Shown here: piece after piece, positions 25,921 through 34,827 of the stretch
Position numbering within the stretch: the first letter of the stretch is position 1
Layout: the number at the start of each line of letters is the position of its first letter
Notes under the pieces: model-generated
Told to the model about the DNA's origin: nothing
The model's input: the letters and a program-made list of their open reading frames with translations, nothing else
Database searches by the model: none
Made by a program: the position numbers and the translations under genes
NCBI RefSeq assembly: GCF_001429295.1
Contig: NZ_LMJL01000010.1
Coordinates: 419,276 to 465,233, forward strand
Origin: Flavobacterium sp. Root935
Lineage (GTDB): Bacteria > Bacteroidota > Bacteroidia > Flavobacteriales > Flavobacteriaceae
DNA: 45,958 nt
Direction: 5' to 3'

Positions 25921-26618
25921 ATCCGTCTGGTGGCGCTGGGATTTTGGCTGATATCAAAACCTTTGAACAGCACAAAGTAACTGGTTTTGCCATTTCGACA
26001 GCGAATACAATTCAGACGGAAAATCAGTTTTATGAAATTGAATGGACGAATTTGAATTTTGTTATTCGGTCTATCGAAACGCTGTTTTCTAATTATAAAA
26101 TTGCTGTTGTCAAAATTGGAATTGTAGCCTCTCTATACGACTTAAATCAAATTATTTCGACTATAAAACTACTTTCTCCTTCAACAAAAATCGTTTGGGA
26201 TCCAGTTTTAAAATCGACCACAAAATTTGTATTTATGAATATTGAAGATCATGAAAGATTAAATAAAATACTTCCCAAAATCGATTTGATTACACCGAAT
26301 TATCATGAAGCCAAAATTCTGTTTCCTGATTTTAGTTCTAAAGAAAATAGCTTCTTAACAGACATTTTATTGAAAGGCGGACATAACAAAAAGGCTTTAG
26401 GAACAGATACTTTATTTCTAGAAGATGAAATTTTAGAATTGCTTCCTTCAAACCAGAAATGCTTTGAAAAACATGGCTCTGGCTGTGTACTTTCTTCTGC
26501 AATTGCATCCAACTTAGCATTAAACCAAACTATGATAGAAGCCTGTAAAAATGCCAAAATATATATCGAAAATTATTTGAGCTCAACTTCAACTTTAATC
26601 GGATATCATTATGTATAA
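25878..26618 (+). CDS. thiD: Hydroxymethylpyrimidine (phosphate) kinase
   Basis: The protein has 246 residues, a ribokinase-fold enzyme that phosphorylates HMP and HMP-P. It starts TIAGLDPSGGAGILADIKTFE, the ThiD signature, with TAN and WDPVLKSTT motifs, and the C-terminal KHGSGCVLSSAIASNLA carries the anion hole and catalytic Cys/Asp region (here GSGC). The N-terminal 43 bases overlap the end of the tenI-like gene, consistent with translational coupling. Confidence 0.95.
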   Translation: MSANRPFVLTIAGLDPSGGAGILADIKTFEQHKVTGFAISTANTIQTENQFYEIEWTNLNFVIRSIETLFSNYKIAVVKIGIVASLYDLNQIISTIKLLSPSTKIVWDPVLKSTTKFVFMNIEDHERLNKILPKIDLITPNYHEAKILFPDFSSKENSFLTDILLKGGHNKKALGTDTLFLEDEILELLPSNQKCFEKHGSGCVLSSAIASNLALNQTMIEACKNAKIYIENYLSSTSTLIGYHYV

Positions 26619-27249
26619 TAAACTGCAATACATTTCGCAAGGCGAAACAATCGAAGAACAATTACGCAATATACATCAAGCTCTTGATGCTGGATGTGAG
26701 TGGATACAAATGCGATTTAAAAATCAAACAACTCAAAATAGGCTCACTTTGGGAGAAGCTGTAAAACTTCTATGCGACGAATATCAGGTCAAATTTATTG
26801 TAAATGATGATTTACATCTCGCCCAGCAAATTGAAGCAGATGGCGTTCATCTAGGATTAACCGATACGAAAATAGATGAAGCAAGAGCAATTTTAGGTGC
26901 TAAAAAAATAATTGGCGGAACGGCTAATACTTTTGAAGATATTCAGAATCATGTCAAAAACGGCTGTGATTATATTGGTTTAGGACCTTTTCGTTTTACT
27001 GCAACAAAAGAAAAACTAAGTCCCATTTTAGGGTTATCAGGTTACTTTGATATTCTTCAAAGACTGAAGAAAGATAAAATTGATGTTCCTGTTTATGCAA
27101 TTGGAGGCATCACATTACGAGATGTAAATCCGTTAATGGAAACTGGAATTCACGGAATTGCCGTGTCTGGAATTATTACAGAAAGTGATGAAAAGGAAAA
27201 ATTAATTCAACAACTAAACGAAAAATTATATGCAAACGTCATTATTTAA
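26611..27249 (+). CDS. thiE: Thiamine phosphate synthase
   Basis: The protein has 212 residues and joins HMP-PP with the carboxythiazole phosphate. WIQMRFKN (substrate Gln and Arg), [39 protein letters not shown] and YAIGGIT are the ThiE motifs in order. It overlaps thiD by 8 bases and thiG by 20. It is the genuine ThiE, whereas the copy at 25312-25920 is TenI-like. Confidence 0.93.
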   Translation: MYNKLQYISQGETIEEQLRNIHQALDAGCEWIQMRFKNQTTQNRLTLGEAVKLLCDEYQVKFIVNDDLHLAQQIEADGVHLGLTDTKIDEARAILGAKKIIGGTANTFEDIQNHVKNGCDYIGLGPFRFTATKEKLSPILGLSGYFDILQRLKKDKIDVPVYAIGGITLRDVNPLMETGIHGIAVSGIITESDEKEKLIQQLNEKLYANVII

Positions 27250-28006
27250 TATTGGAGACAAAACTTTCAAATCACGTTTGTTTTTAGGAACAGGAAAATT
27301 TGGTTCGAATGAAGAGATGGAGCAAGCCATTTTAGCTTCAGAAAGTGAATTGGTTACTGTCGCTCTCAAACGCATTGATTTAGAAACGGATACTGACGCT
27401 ATCTTATCTCATTTAAAACATCCAAATATTAATTTGTTACCCAATACATCTGGAGCACGAAATGCAAAAGAAGCCGTTTTTGCTGCGCAATTGGCGCGCG
27501 AAGCTTTGGAAACCAATTGGGTAAAACTCGAAATTCATCCTGATCCCAAATACTTAATGCCTGATCCTATAGAAACTTTGAAAGCAACAGAAGAATTAGC
27601 AAAACTCGGTTTTTTTGTTCTGCCTTACATTCATGCTGATCCTGTTTTATGCAAGCATTTAGAAAGTGCCGGAACAGCTGCCGTAATGCCGTTAGGTTCT
27701 CCAATTGGAAGTAACAAAGGTTTAAAAACAATTGATTTTTTAGAGATTATAATTGAACAAAGTAATGTTCCAGTTATTATAGATGCTGGAATCGGCGCTC
27801 CGTCTGACGCTGCAAAAGCAATGGAAATTGGTGCTGATGCTGTTTTGGTTAACACTGCAATAGCTGTGGCTGGAAATCCAAAACTAATGGCTGAGGCTTT
27901 TGCAGCAGCTGTTATAGCTGGAAGGAAAGCTTTTGAAGCTAAGATTGCTAATCAGCAAAATTATGCGACGGCTTCTAGTCCTTTGACTTCTTTTCTTTAT
28001 GAGTAA
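27230..28006 (+). CDS. thiG: Thiazole synthase ThiG
   Basis: The protein has 258 residues, a TIM barrel that condenses DXP, dehydroglycine and ThiS thiocarboxylate. Motifs include [23 protein letters not shown] (lysine forming the Schiff base with DXP is in the preceding strand), [12 protein letters not shown] and [29 protein letters not shown]. The ATG lies 20 bases inside thiE. Confidence 0.96.
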   Translation: MQTSLFNIGDKTFKSRLFLGTGKFGSNEEMEQAILASESELVTVALKRIDLETDTDAILSHLKHPNINLLPNTSGARNAKEAVFAAQLAREALETNWVKLEIHPDPKYLMPDPIETLKATEELAKLGFFVLPYIHADPVLCKHLESAGTAAVMPLGSPIGSNKGLKTIDFLEIIIEQSNVPVIIDAGIGAPSDAAKAMEIGADAVLVNTAIAVAGNPKLMAEAFAAAVIAGRKAFEAKIANQQNYATASSPLTSFLYE

Positions 28007-28015
28007 TTTTTTTCT

Positions 28016-28129
28016 AACGCAAAGTCCGCAAGGTTTTTTCGCAAAGTTCGCAAAGCTTTGCGGACTTTTTGTCAAAGACAAGAACTCAAAGCTTAGCGAT
28101 CTTTGCGTATTCTTAGCGCGCTTTGCGTT
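28016..28129 (+). repeat. CGCAAAG word-repeat cluster with a long hairpin between thiG and thiH
   Basis: The gap contains repeated (C)GCAAAG and CTTTGCG words bounded by AACGCAAAG (28016-28024) and its inverse CTTTGCGTT (28121-28129). AAAGTCCGCAA (28021-28031) and TTGCGGACTTT (28058-28068) form a perfect 11-bp stem followed by two more T. It is the only non-overlapping long gap in the second half of the operon. Confidence 0.75.
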
Positions 28130-28159
28130 AAAAAACTTTTGCAGTAAAACTAAACTCAC

Positions 28160-29287
28160 ATGAATACTTTTAAATCTATTTTTGAGCAATATAATTGGGA
28201 TGAAATCCAATCCAAGATATATAAAACCAGGTCAAAAGATGTTGAACGCACTTTGGCTAAAACCAAATACAATCTCGAGGATTTTTTGATTTTGATTTCT
28301 CCAATTGCTCAAAATTATTTAGAGCAAATGGCACAAAAATGCCATGAAATCACCAAAAAACGCTTCGGAAAAACGATTCAAATGTATGCACCGTTGTATT
28401 TGAGCAACGAATGCCAGAACATTTGTACCTATTGTGGATTTAGTCTAGACAATAAAATCAAAAGAAAAACACTGACTGATGCTGAGATAAAAGTAGAAGT
28501 TGAAGCCTTAAAAAACACTGGCTTCGATCATGTTTTACTGGTCACAGGCGAAGCTAATTATACCGTAAATATTAACTATTTTCTAAATGCAATTGACCTA
28601 ATTCGAAAAGATTTTTCGATTATTTCTGTTGAAGTCCAGCCGCTTTCAACAGAAGATTATGAACGTCTGCATAAAGCTGGAGTTTATTCGGTTTTGGTTT
28701 ATCAGGAAACTTATCATCAGGAAGTTTACAAAAAATATCATACGAAAGGAAAAAAATCAAATTTCGACTATAGATTAGAAACTCCAGACAGAATAGGTTC
28801 TGCAGGAATTCATAAAATTGGCTTGGGAGTTTTATTAGGTTTAGAAGATTGGCGAACGGACAGCTTCTTCAATGCTTTGCATTTAGATTATCTTCAAAAA
28901 AAATATTGGCAGACTAAATATTCGGTTTCGTTTCCACGTCTCCGCCCTGCAGAAGGAATTATTGAACCTAATTTTATCATGGATGATAAAGATCTGACGC
29001 AGTTAATCTGCGCCTATCGTTTATGGAATGAGGATTTAGAAATTTCTATTTCAACTCGTGAGAACGAGAAATTCAGAAACAATATAATTCCAATTGGCGT
29101 TACGAGCATGAGTGCTGGTTCTAAAACAAATCCAGGCGGTTATGTGGTTGATCCGCAGTCTTTGGAACAATTCGAAATCAGTGATGAACGTTCTGCAGAA
29201 GAAATTTCAAAAATCATAAAAATGAAAGGTTACGAACCCGTTTGGAAAGATTGGGATAGAAGTTATATTTCAGATTTTAGAGTTTAG
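28160..29287 (+). CDS. thiH: 2-iminoacetate (tyrosine lyase) synthase ThiH
   Basis: The protein has 375 residues, a radical SAM enzyme that cleaves tyrosine to dehydroglycine and p-cresol. The cluster motif CQNICTYCGF fits CxxxCxxC, and SNECQNIC, EVQPLSTEDYERL and GKKSNFDYRLETPDR are ThiH-type. Choosing ThiH rather than ThiO implies oxygen-independent glycine imine supply, suited to low-oxygen growth. A 9-bp-bounded CGCAAAG repeat separates it from thiG. Confidence 0.95.
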   Translation: MNTFKSIFEQYNWDEIQSKIYKTRSKDVERTLAKTKYNLEDFLILISPIAQNYLEQMAQKCHEITKKRFGKTIQMYAPLYLSNECQNICTYCGFSLDNKIKRKTLTDAEIKVEVEALKNTGFDHVLLVTGEANYTVNINYFLNAIDLIRKDFSIISVEVQPLSTEDYERLHKAGVYSVLVYQETYHQEVYKKYHTKGKKSNFDYRLETPDRIGSAGIHKIGLGVLLGLEDWRTDSFFNALHLDYLQKKYWQTKYSVSFPRLRPAEGIIEPNFIMDDKDLTQLICAYRLWNEDLEISISTRENEKFRNNIIPIGVTSMSAGSKTNPGGYVVDPQSLEQFEISDERSAEEISKIIKMKGYEPVWKDWDRSYISDFRV

Positions 29288-29350
29288 ATTTCAGATTTTT
29301 TTATCTGCTTTGATCAATCTAAAATCAACAATCTATAATCTAAAATTAAA
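29288..29350 (+). repeat. AATCTAAAAT word repeat between thiH and thiF
   Basis: The gap starts with TTTAGATTTCAGATTTTT and ends in AATCTAAAATCAACAATC and ATAATCTAAAATT, inverted and direct copies of the same word. Confidence 0.5.
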
Positions 29351-29352
29351 AA

Positions 29353-30063
29353 ATGAGCATCATCAAAGAATTCCTTCGTTACAATAGACAAACCATTCTC
29401 CCTGAAATTGGCGACGAAGGTCAGGAAAAACTAAAAAAAGCAAAAGTTTTAGTTATTGGAGCGGGCGGCTTAGGCTGTCCCATTTTGCAATACATTGCAA
29501 CTGCTGGAGTTGGTTATATCGGAATTATGGATTTTGACACTATTGAAATTCATAATCTGCACAGACAGATTTTATATACCGAAAATGAAATTGGCCAGCA
29601 CAAAGCAGCCGTGGCAAAAGATGTAGTTTCTAAATTAAATCCGTTGATTGAGGCTGTTGCTATTAATGAAAAATTAACTGCTGAAAATGCCTCAAAAATT
29701 ATAGAACAATTTGATATTGTTGTTGACGGTTCTGATAATTTTTCGACTCGTTATTTAGTCAATGATACTTGTGTTCAGCTTAACAAACCTTTAATTTATG
29801 GAAGCATATTAAAGTTTGAAGGACAAATTGCCGTCTTCAATCAGAACGGAAGTAAAAATCTTCGTGATTTATTTCCAGAAATGCCTGATCCAAAAGATGT
29901 TCCTAATTGCAATTTGAATGGCGTTTTAGGAACATTGCCTGGAATTATTGGTAACATGATGGCTCATGAAACCTTAAAATTGATTCTAGAATTACCAACT
30001 TTAAAAAATGAATTGATAATTTTTAATACTTTAAACTGGAATTTTACAAAGCTGAATTTCTAA
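29353..30063 (+). CDS. thiF: ThiS adenylyltransferase ThiF (HesA/MoeB/ThiF family)
   Basis: The protein has 236 residues, an E1-like enzyme. RYNRQTILPEIG, VIGAGGLGCPILQYIATAGVG and DGSDNFSTRYLVNDTC are family motifs; PNCNLNGVLG contains the cysteine equivalent to the sulfur-relay Cys of ThiF. The paired zinc CxxC motifs of MoeB are absent and no rhodanese domain is attached, so sulfur must come from elsewhere. It is the last gene of the operon, ending 4 bases inside the convergent MOSC gene. Confidence 0.93.
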   Translation: MSIIKEFLRYNRQTILPEIGDEGQEKLKKAKVLVIGAGGLGCPILQYIATAGVGYIGIMDFDTIEIHNLHRQILYTENEIGQHKAAVAKDVVSKLNPLIEAVAINEKLTAENASKIIEQFDIVVDGSDNFSTRYLVNDTCVQLNKPLIYGSILKFEGQIAVFNQNGSKNLRDLFPEMPDPKDVPNCNLNGVLGTLPGIIGNMMAHETLKLILELPTLKNELIIFNTLNWNFTKLNF

Positions 30064-30854
30064 AATACAACCTCATCGCCAACACTAATAATTCCGTTAT
30101 TTAAACTCACAATATTAGTTCCAAATAAAACTGAATTGTCTACATTTCTGTATTTGCTTAAAGTCTTGAGAGGCTCTTTTTTCAAACGTCCATTTTCGGG
30201 ATCATTGTTAACCATAATACATCTGCCGCAAGGTTTTATGTTTTTAAACTGAACTTCTCCAATGGTAAAAGTCTTAAAATCATCTTCTTCATGAGGATTT
30301 TCACTACTTATTACAATATTGGGACGAAATCTCAAAACAGTAATTTTATCTTCTAGTTTTTCATTTAAAAAATCTAAACTCTTTGTCCCAATTAACAGAT
30401 ACGGATACCCATCGGCAAGACTGACATTAAAAGTTTCTTTTAATCTGGAACTTTCATGTTTACGATCTCCATTTTTTATAATTTTCACCAATTTACATTC
30501 AAAACCCAAATGCTGGCTGAACCATTTTGAAGTTTCGTAATTTACCTCAACAACTTCGCTTTTATCATCCCAAACATTTACTTCGACCGAATTGTCCAAA
30601 TGCTCATCAATAGAAAATTCATGTTTTTGATCTTGAAAAGTTATACTAATTTTGCCGTCTAAAATTTGCGGGTAAAACTGGCTCATAATGCGATGCTCTC
30701 TTTGCGTTAGCATTTGATTTTCGGCATCGATTAGCATCCATCGGCGGTCATTTTCAAATCCCATTTCTTCTGCAAAAGCAGACTTACAGCTTATTCCAGC
30801 CAGACTTTTTATCGGATAGATATAAATTTCTTTTACACTATAAACGACACTCAT
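30060..30854 (-). CDS. MOSC domain protein (YcbX/mARC-like)
   Basis: The protein has 264 residues. The N-terminal MOSC beta-barrel region (IYIYPIKSLAGISC) and MOSC core with KPCGRCIMVN (the molybdenum-ligand Cys region) match the YcbX/mARC group, which reduces N-hydroxylated compounds with a molybdenum cofactor. There is no ferredoxin domain, so an external electron donor is needed. It follows aat with a 2-base gap on the minus strand; its end overlaps the end of thiF by 4 bases. Confidence 0.88.
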   Translation of the reverse strand: MSVVYSVKEIYIYPIKSLAGISCKSAFAEEMGFENDRRWMLIDAENQMLTQREHRIMSQFYPQILDGKISITFQDQKHEFSIDEHLDNSVEVNVWDDKSEVVEVNYETSKWFSQHLGFECKLVKIIKNGDRKHESSRLKETFNVSLADGYPYLLIGTKSLDFLNEKLEDKITVLRFRPNIVISSENPHEEDDFKTFTIGEVQFKNIKPCGRCIMVNNDPENGRLKKEPLKTLSKYRNVDNSVLFGTNIVSLNNGIISVGDEVVF

Positions 30855-30856
30855 TT

Positions 30857-31495
30857 TTACTTACTTTTTAAAATGGACATAAATTCTTCACGATCAATTT
30901 CGCGACAGCCTAAACTCTCTAAATGTGGACTATAAACTTGACAATCGAGTAATTTATAATTTTCTTTTTGCAAATATAAAGCTAAAGCAATAAAAGCTGT
31001 TTTTGAGGCATTTGAAACTTTAGAAAACATGCTTTCTCCACAAAAAACATGTCCCAGGTCAATTCCGTACAAACCTCCAACTAAAATATCATCCTGCCAA
31101 ACCTCAACAGATTTCGCAATTCCGTCTTCATTTAATTTGCAGTAAGCATCGATCATATCGTTTGATATCCAAGTTCCGTTTTGACCGTCGCGTTTTATCT
31201 GCTGGCAATTTGAAATTACTTCTTTGAAATTTTTATTAAAAGTAACTTTAAACATTTTCCGATTTAAGATATTCCGCATACTTTTAGATATTACCAGTTC
31301 ATCAAAAAATAATACCATTCTCGGATCTGGTGCCCACCAAAGAATGGGTTCTCCTTCATTAAACCACGGAAAAATGCCACTTTTATAAGCTAGTTGTAAA
31401 CGTTCTGGACTGAGATCGCCTCCAATAGCCAAAACACCTTCTTCATCTGCTTCTGTAACTGGCGGAAAAAATAAATCTTTGAATAAATAATACAT
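30857..31495 (-). CDS. aat: Leucyl/phenylalanyl-tRNA-protein transferase
   Basis: The protein has 212 residues. GVLAIGGDLSPERLQLAYKSGIFPWF, ILWWAPDPRMVLF, YCKLNEDGIAKSVEVW and FCGESMFSK are Aat signatures. It adds Leu or Phe to N-terminal Arg/Lys, marking proteins for ClpAP via ClpS. No clpS is nearby. It is co-transcribed with the MOSC gene. Confidence 0.96.
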   Translation of the reverse strand: MYYLFKDLFFPPVTEADEEGVLAIGGDLSPERLQLAYKSGIFPWFNEGEPILWWAPDPRMVLFFDELVISKSMRNILNRKMFKVTFNKNFKEVISNCQQIKRDGQNGTWISNDMIDAYCKLNEDGIAKSVEVWQDDILVGGLYGIDLGHVFCGESMFSKVSNASKTAFIALALYLQKENYKLLDCQVYSPHLESLGCREIDREEFMSILKSK

Positions 31496-31507
31496 TTTTT
31501 TAAATAA

Positions 31508-31650
31508 TCAATTTTGAAAAAATTCCCAATTCCAAACTTCTACAGCATCGTCATTTTCACTTAAGGATAAATAACAAAAGAGCTCAAAAATTAAAATTCC
31601 AAATCCCAAAACATAGTAATGAATTGGAATTTGGAATTTCAAATATTTAA
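31508..31650. repeat. AATTCCAA word-repeat block between DUF3127 and aat
   Basis: It contains ATTCCCAATTCCAAAC, AAAATTCCAAATCCCAAAA and the inverse GAATTGGAATTTGGAATTT, the same family as 16845-16960 and 23356-23395. No gene is seen here. Confidence 0.55.
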
Positions 31651-31662
31651 ATTTAAACGTTC

Positions 31663-32034
31663 TTAGAACGGTAAATCGTCTGGTTCGTCTTCGTTTAAGT
31701 TTGCTGCTGGAGCAAAAGTTTCTGCTGTCGGCACTGGCGGTGCTTGTGTAGGTGCAGCATCTGCTAATCTTTCGATTCTCCAACCTTGAATACTATTGAA
31801 ATATCTAGTTTCTCCTTGTGGATTAACCCATTCTCTTCCTCTTAAATTGATAGAAACTTTTACTGCCTCTCCTTGTTTATAGCTACTCAACAAATCGCAT
31901 TTATCTTGTGTAAATTCGATTAAAATATGTTGTGGATACTGTTCCTCAGTAGTAACAACTAATTCTCTTTTTTTGAATGAGGCACTAACTTGCTGCTCTG
32001 GGTTAACCACTTTTACTTTTCCTGTAACTTCCAT
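31663..32034 (-). CDS. DUF3127 OB-fold-like protein with SSB-type acidic tail
   Basis: The protein has 123 residues. The first ~95 residues are a DUF3127 domain, predicted single-stranded nucleic-acid-binding OB fold (EVTGKVKVV, FKKRELVVTT, ILIEFTQDKCDLL, VSINLRGREW, SIQGWRIERL). An Ala/Pro-rich linker follows and the protein ends EPDDLPF, nearly the DDDIPF tip by which SSB recruits repair proteins. It lies 35 bases after the flavin reductase gene. Function unproven. Confidence 0.85.
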   Translation of the reverse strand: MEVTGKVKVVNPEQQVSASFKKRELVVTTEEQYPQHILIEFTQDKCDLLSSYKQGEAVKVSINLRGREWVNPQGETRYFNSIQGWRIERLADAAPTQAPPVPTAETFAPAANLNEDEPDDLPF

Positions 32035-32069
32035 CTTCGTCTATATTAATTATTGTTTCTTTCTTTCTT

Positions 32070-32945
32070 TTATTTTTTTGCTAAAAGTACTTTCCAAGCC
32101 GACTCAACGTCACCATTGTCGAGATATTTTTTGGCTTCTAAGTGTATTTTTTTCTGGTCATCTGAACTTAAAACTCCTTTGACAGAAAAATTTTCTTTCA
32201 CAAATATACTAACTTCTTCTTTTGTAGGCAAGGCTTCAATGTTGCCTAATTTACCTAAATCATTTCCATCAAAAACAGGACTTGCTTTTACAAAATCTGG
32301 TATATTATCTACTCCTACTCCCAGTGTTGTCAATGGTTTTGCGACTTCAAAAAGTCCTTGATTTGATCTTGAATACCAGTTATTTCCTAACCTCGATACC
32401 AAATCAATTTTATGCTGATCTATTGCGCCGTTCTCGTCTAAAATTGATTCGTGAATGTGAATTTTTACAACTTCACATAAAATTAAATTTCCTGCCCCGC
32501 CTTCTTCTCCTAACGGAATAATCTGCGTTACCTTGCATTCAAATTGAACTGGAGATTCTTTTACACGATATGGTTTTACTAAATCTGAAGGAATCTGGGT
32601 TAAGCCGGCTTTTATAAATTCATTTACTCCATCTCCATATTCTGTACTTGCTAAAGACGTCTGTTGTACTAAATCGTAATTTACAACATTTATAACAACT
32701 TCTCGAGTTGCTTCGGCATTAATTAAAGTATGTTTGATGGTATTATCACGAACGCGGCGCGAAGGTGAGAAAACCAATATTGGCGGATTAGCACTAAAAA
32801 CGTTAAAGAAACTAAACGGTGAGAGGTTCGGAATTCCTTTTTCGCTGATTGTACTTGCAAAAGCAATTGGTCTAGGACCAATCGCGCTCTGCAGATAGCC
32901 CTGCAGCTTTGCCGTTGGAATCTCTTTTGGATTAATACTGATCAT
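32070..32945 (-). CDS. Flavin reductase family protein
   Basis: From the ATG at 32945 the protein has 291 residues (MISINPKEIPTAKLQGYL). An upstream in-frame ATG at 32972 is only a few bases from the predicted transcription start (-7 box 32984-32991) and is unlikely. The flavin reductase split-barrel fills residues 1-210, with IGPRPIAFASTISEKGIPNLSPFSFFN as the FMN-binding motif; the C-terminal ~80 residues form an acidic helical extension. Flavin reductases supply FMNH2 or reduce small molecules; the partner is unknown. It precedes the DUF3127 gene. Confidence 0.88.
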   Translation of the reverse strand: MISINPKEIPTAKLQGYLQSAIGPRPIAFASTISEKGIPNLSPFSFFNVFSANPPILVFSPSRRVRDNTIKHTLINAEATREVVINVVNYDLVQQTSLASTEYGDGVNEFIKAGLTQIPSDLVKPYRVKESPVQFECKVTQIIPLGEEGGAGNLILCEVVKIHIHESILDENGAIDQHKIDLVSRLGNNWYSRSNQGLFEVAKPLTTLGVGVDNIPDFVKASPVFDGNDLGKLGNIEALPTKEEVSIFVKENFSVKGVLSSDDQKKIHLEAKKYLDNGDVESAWKVLLAKK

Positions 32946-32983
32946 ACTTTTTGATTTAAAACCAAATCTCATTTTGGTACCTG

Positions 32984-32991
32984 CAAAAGTA
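32984..32991 (-). promoter_or_regulatory. -7 box (TACTTTTG) for the flavin reductase-DUF3127 pair
   Basis: Exact TAnnTTTG on the minus strand. It supports the ATG at 32945 over that at 32972. Confidence 0.5.
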
Positions 32992-33105
32992 TTGAAATGG
33001 TTTAATTATGAGAAATTGTTTTGCAGATAAAACAAAAAAACTTTCGCCAGTCGCAAAATATAAAATGTGTATATTTCGTTATATTTATACCACAAAATAA
33101 TTGAT

Positions 33106-34257
33106 ATGTCTTTTTCTGAAAGAACAAATACAACTCGCTGGATTATCATTTCCTTCTGCTTTATCATCATTTCTCTAATCCTTTGGAATACTTATACTTT
33201 CTTCCAAATATTTAAAAATGAGGAGCGTTTAAAAATGAAACTTTTTGTAAATGCGCAAATTACAATTGTGAATGCAAACGAAAATACTGATGTAGAACTT
33301 CCGCTTCAAATCATCAACAACAATACTTCTATTCCGGCTATAGTTATTTTGTACGACAAAGTGGTAAGTGCGACAAATGTTCCTGATGAAATTCTTAGTA
33401 ACAAGAAAAAAAGAGCAGCCTATTTGAATAAATTAAGAAATGAAAATGAGCCTATAACTTTTGAATATGCTCCCGGGAAATACCAGACGTTGTACTATGG
33501 AAATTCAGGATTACTTAATAAACTCAAATATTATCCAATTGCTTTATTTCTTATTATTGTTTTATGTGTTGCTTTAATTTATAATTTTTACAAAAGCACT
33601 AAAATGGCAACCCAAAACAAACTTTGGGCTGGAATGGCTAAAGAAACTGCACACCAGATTGGCACACCATTGTCTTCATTAATTGGCTGGGTCGAAATAT
33701 TAAAAACCGAAGAGATTGATCCTTCTATAAGTATTGAAATAGAAAAAGACATAGAACGTCTGCAGACTATCACCGATCGTTTTTCTAAAATTGGATCTGT
33801 GCCAGTTCTAGAAAATCACAATATTGTAGAAGAGACAAAAAATGCATATGAGTATCTTCAATCTCGATTTTCGAAACAGGTTGCTTTTTCTTTTGAAGCT
33901 CCAAAAGAACCAATTTTTGCTATGATAAATCCAACATTACACAGCTGGACAATTGAAAATTTGGTCAAAAATGCTATTGATGCCATGAAAGGAAAAGGAA
34001 CTTTAGATCTTAAAATTGAACAAGATGCTTTTAATGTAAAAATTAATGTGAAAGATTCTGGAACAGGAATTTCTAAAAAACAATTTAAAACCATTTTTGA
34101 ACCAGGTTTCACAACCAAAAAGCGCGGCTGGGGACTTGGTCTTTCTTTAACGAAAAGAATTGTTGAAGAATACCATAATGGGAACATAAAGGTATTACAG
34201 TCTGAAATAGGAAAAGGAACTACTTTTCAAATCTTATTAAATAAAAAAGTGCAGTAA
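33106..34257 (+). CDS. Orphan membrane histidine kinase
   Basis: From the ATG at 33106 the protein has 383 residues; an upstream GTG at 33067 would add 13 and is not needed. TM1 (about 10-32) and TM2 (about 145-165) bracket a ~110-residue extracytoplasmic domain. The H-box is MAKETAHQIGTPLSSLIGW, the HQIGTPL variant found in many Bacteroidota kinases rather than HELRTPL. NLVKNAIDAM, DSGTGISKKQF and RGWGLGLSLTK are intact ATPase motifs. No response regulator is adjacent. Its stop codon lies inside its own terminator. Confidence 0.9.
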   Translation: MSFSERTNTTRWIIISFCFIIISLILWNTYTFFQIFKNEERLKMKLFVNAQITIVNANENTDVELPLQIINNNTSIPAIVILYDKVVSATNVPDEILSNKKKRAAYLNKLRNENEPITFEYAPGKYQTLYYGNSGLLNKLKYYPIALFLIIVLCVALIYNFYKSTKMATQNKLWAGMAKETAHQIGTPLSSLIGWVEILKTEEIDPSISIEIEKDIERLQTITDRFSKIGSVPVLENHNIVEETKNAYEYLQSRFSKQVAFSFEAPKEPIFAMINPTLHSWTIENLVKNAIDAMKGKGTLDLKIEQDAFNVKINVKDSGTGISKKQFKTIFEPGFTTKKRGWGLGLSLTKRIVEEYHNGNIKVLQSEIGKGTTFQILLNKKVQ

Positions 34258-34278
34258 AAATAATTTACTGCACTTTTT
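34244..34278 (+). terminator. Perfect 15-bp terminator overlapping the kinase stop codon
   Basis: AAAAAGTGCAGTAAA (34244-34258) pairs exactly with TTTACTGCACTTTTT (34264-34278) around AATAA. The last codons and the TAA stop (34255-34257) lie in the left arm. Confidence 0.92.
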
Positions 34279-34290
34279 ATTATCTGTTTT

Positions 34291-34316
34291 GTCAGACTAA
34301 GCGAAGTCGAAGTCTG
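34291..34316. repeat. GTCAGACTAAGCGAAGTC-type dispersed repeat
   Basis: CAGACT (34293-34298) and AGTCTG (34311-34316) are inverted arms around AAGCGAAGTCGA. This word is familiar from flavobacterial intergenic regions. The rest of the gap to 34369 holds nothing else recognised. Confidence 0.5.
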
Positions 34317-34369
34317 CGGCTCGCTCTTAAAACGAACTTATACTTCTTTGCCAGACATTCGTGAAAACA

Positions 34370-34759
34370 TTATAAATTCGATTGAATATCTTTTGCTAAT
34401 GCTTCAAATTCTTCTTTAGAAAGAGAAACTTTATTTTGAAAACGCATTTCATCCATTTCGTTTAACGGAATTAAATGTACGTGTGCATGAGGCACTTCAA
34501 GTCCAACAACTGCTATTCCGATTCTCTTGCATGGAACTGTTTTTTCTAAGGCTGCTGCTATTTTTTTAGAAAATTTCATTAAGCCTAAATAATCTTCTTC
34601 TTCCATATCAAAAATCTTATCGATTTCTTGTTTCGGAATGCAAAGCGTATGTCCCTTAGCATTTGGATTTACATCTAAAAAAGCCAAATATTTATCATCT
34701 TCAGCAATTTTGTATGCAGGAATTTCTCCGTTTACTATTTTAGTGAATATTGAACTCAT
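34370..34759 (-). CDS. HIT family nucleotide hydrolase
   Basis: The protein has 129 residues, an HINT-type enzyme. It opens SIFTKIVNGEIPAYKIAEDD and has the histidine triad VPHAHVHLIPL (HxHxH). HINT proteins hydrolyse AMP-lysine and related phosphoramidates. It follows greA on the same strand after a 68-base gap containing TTAATCG/TTTAAC words. Confidence 0.93.
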   Translation of the reverse strand: MSSIFTKIVNGEIPAYKIAEDDKYLAFLDVNPNAKGHTLCIPKQEIDKIFDMEEEDYLGLMKFSKKIAAALEKTVPCKRIGIAVVGLEVPHAHVHLIPLNEMDEMRFQNKVSLSKEEFEALAKDIQSNL

Positions 34760-34767
34760 GGTTTTTT

Positions 34768-34816
34768 GGGTTAATCGTTTAACTGTTTATTCGTTTAACC
34801 GATTTAACGATTACAC
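34768..34816. repeat. TTAATCGTTTAAC word repeat between greA and the HIT gene
   Basis: TTAATCGTTTAACTG, TTCGTTTAACCG and ATTTAACGATTA repeat one word with variations, in the spacer between two co-directional genes. Confidence 0.45.
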
Positions 34817-34827
34817 TTTTAAAAAAA

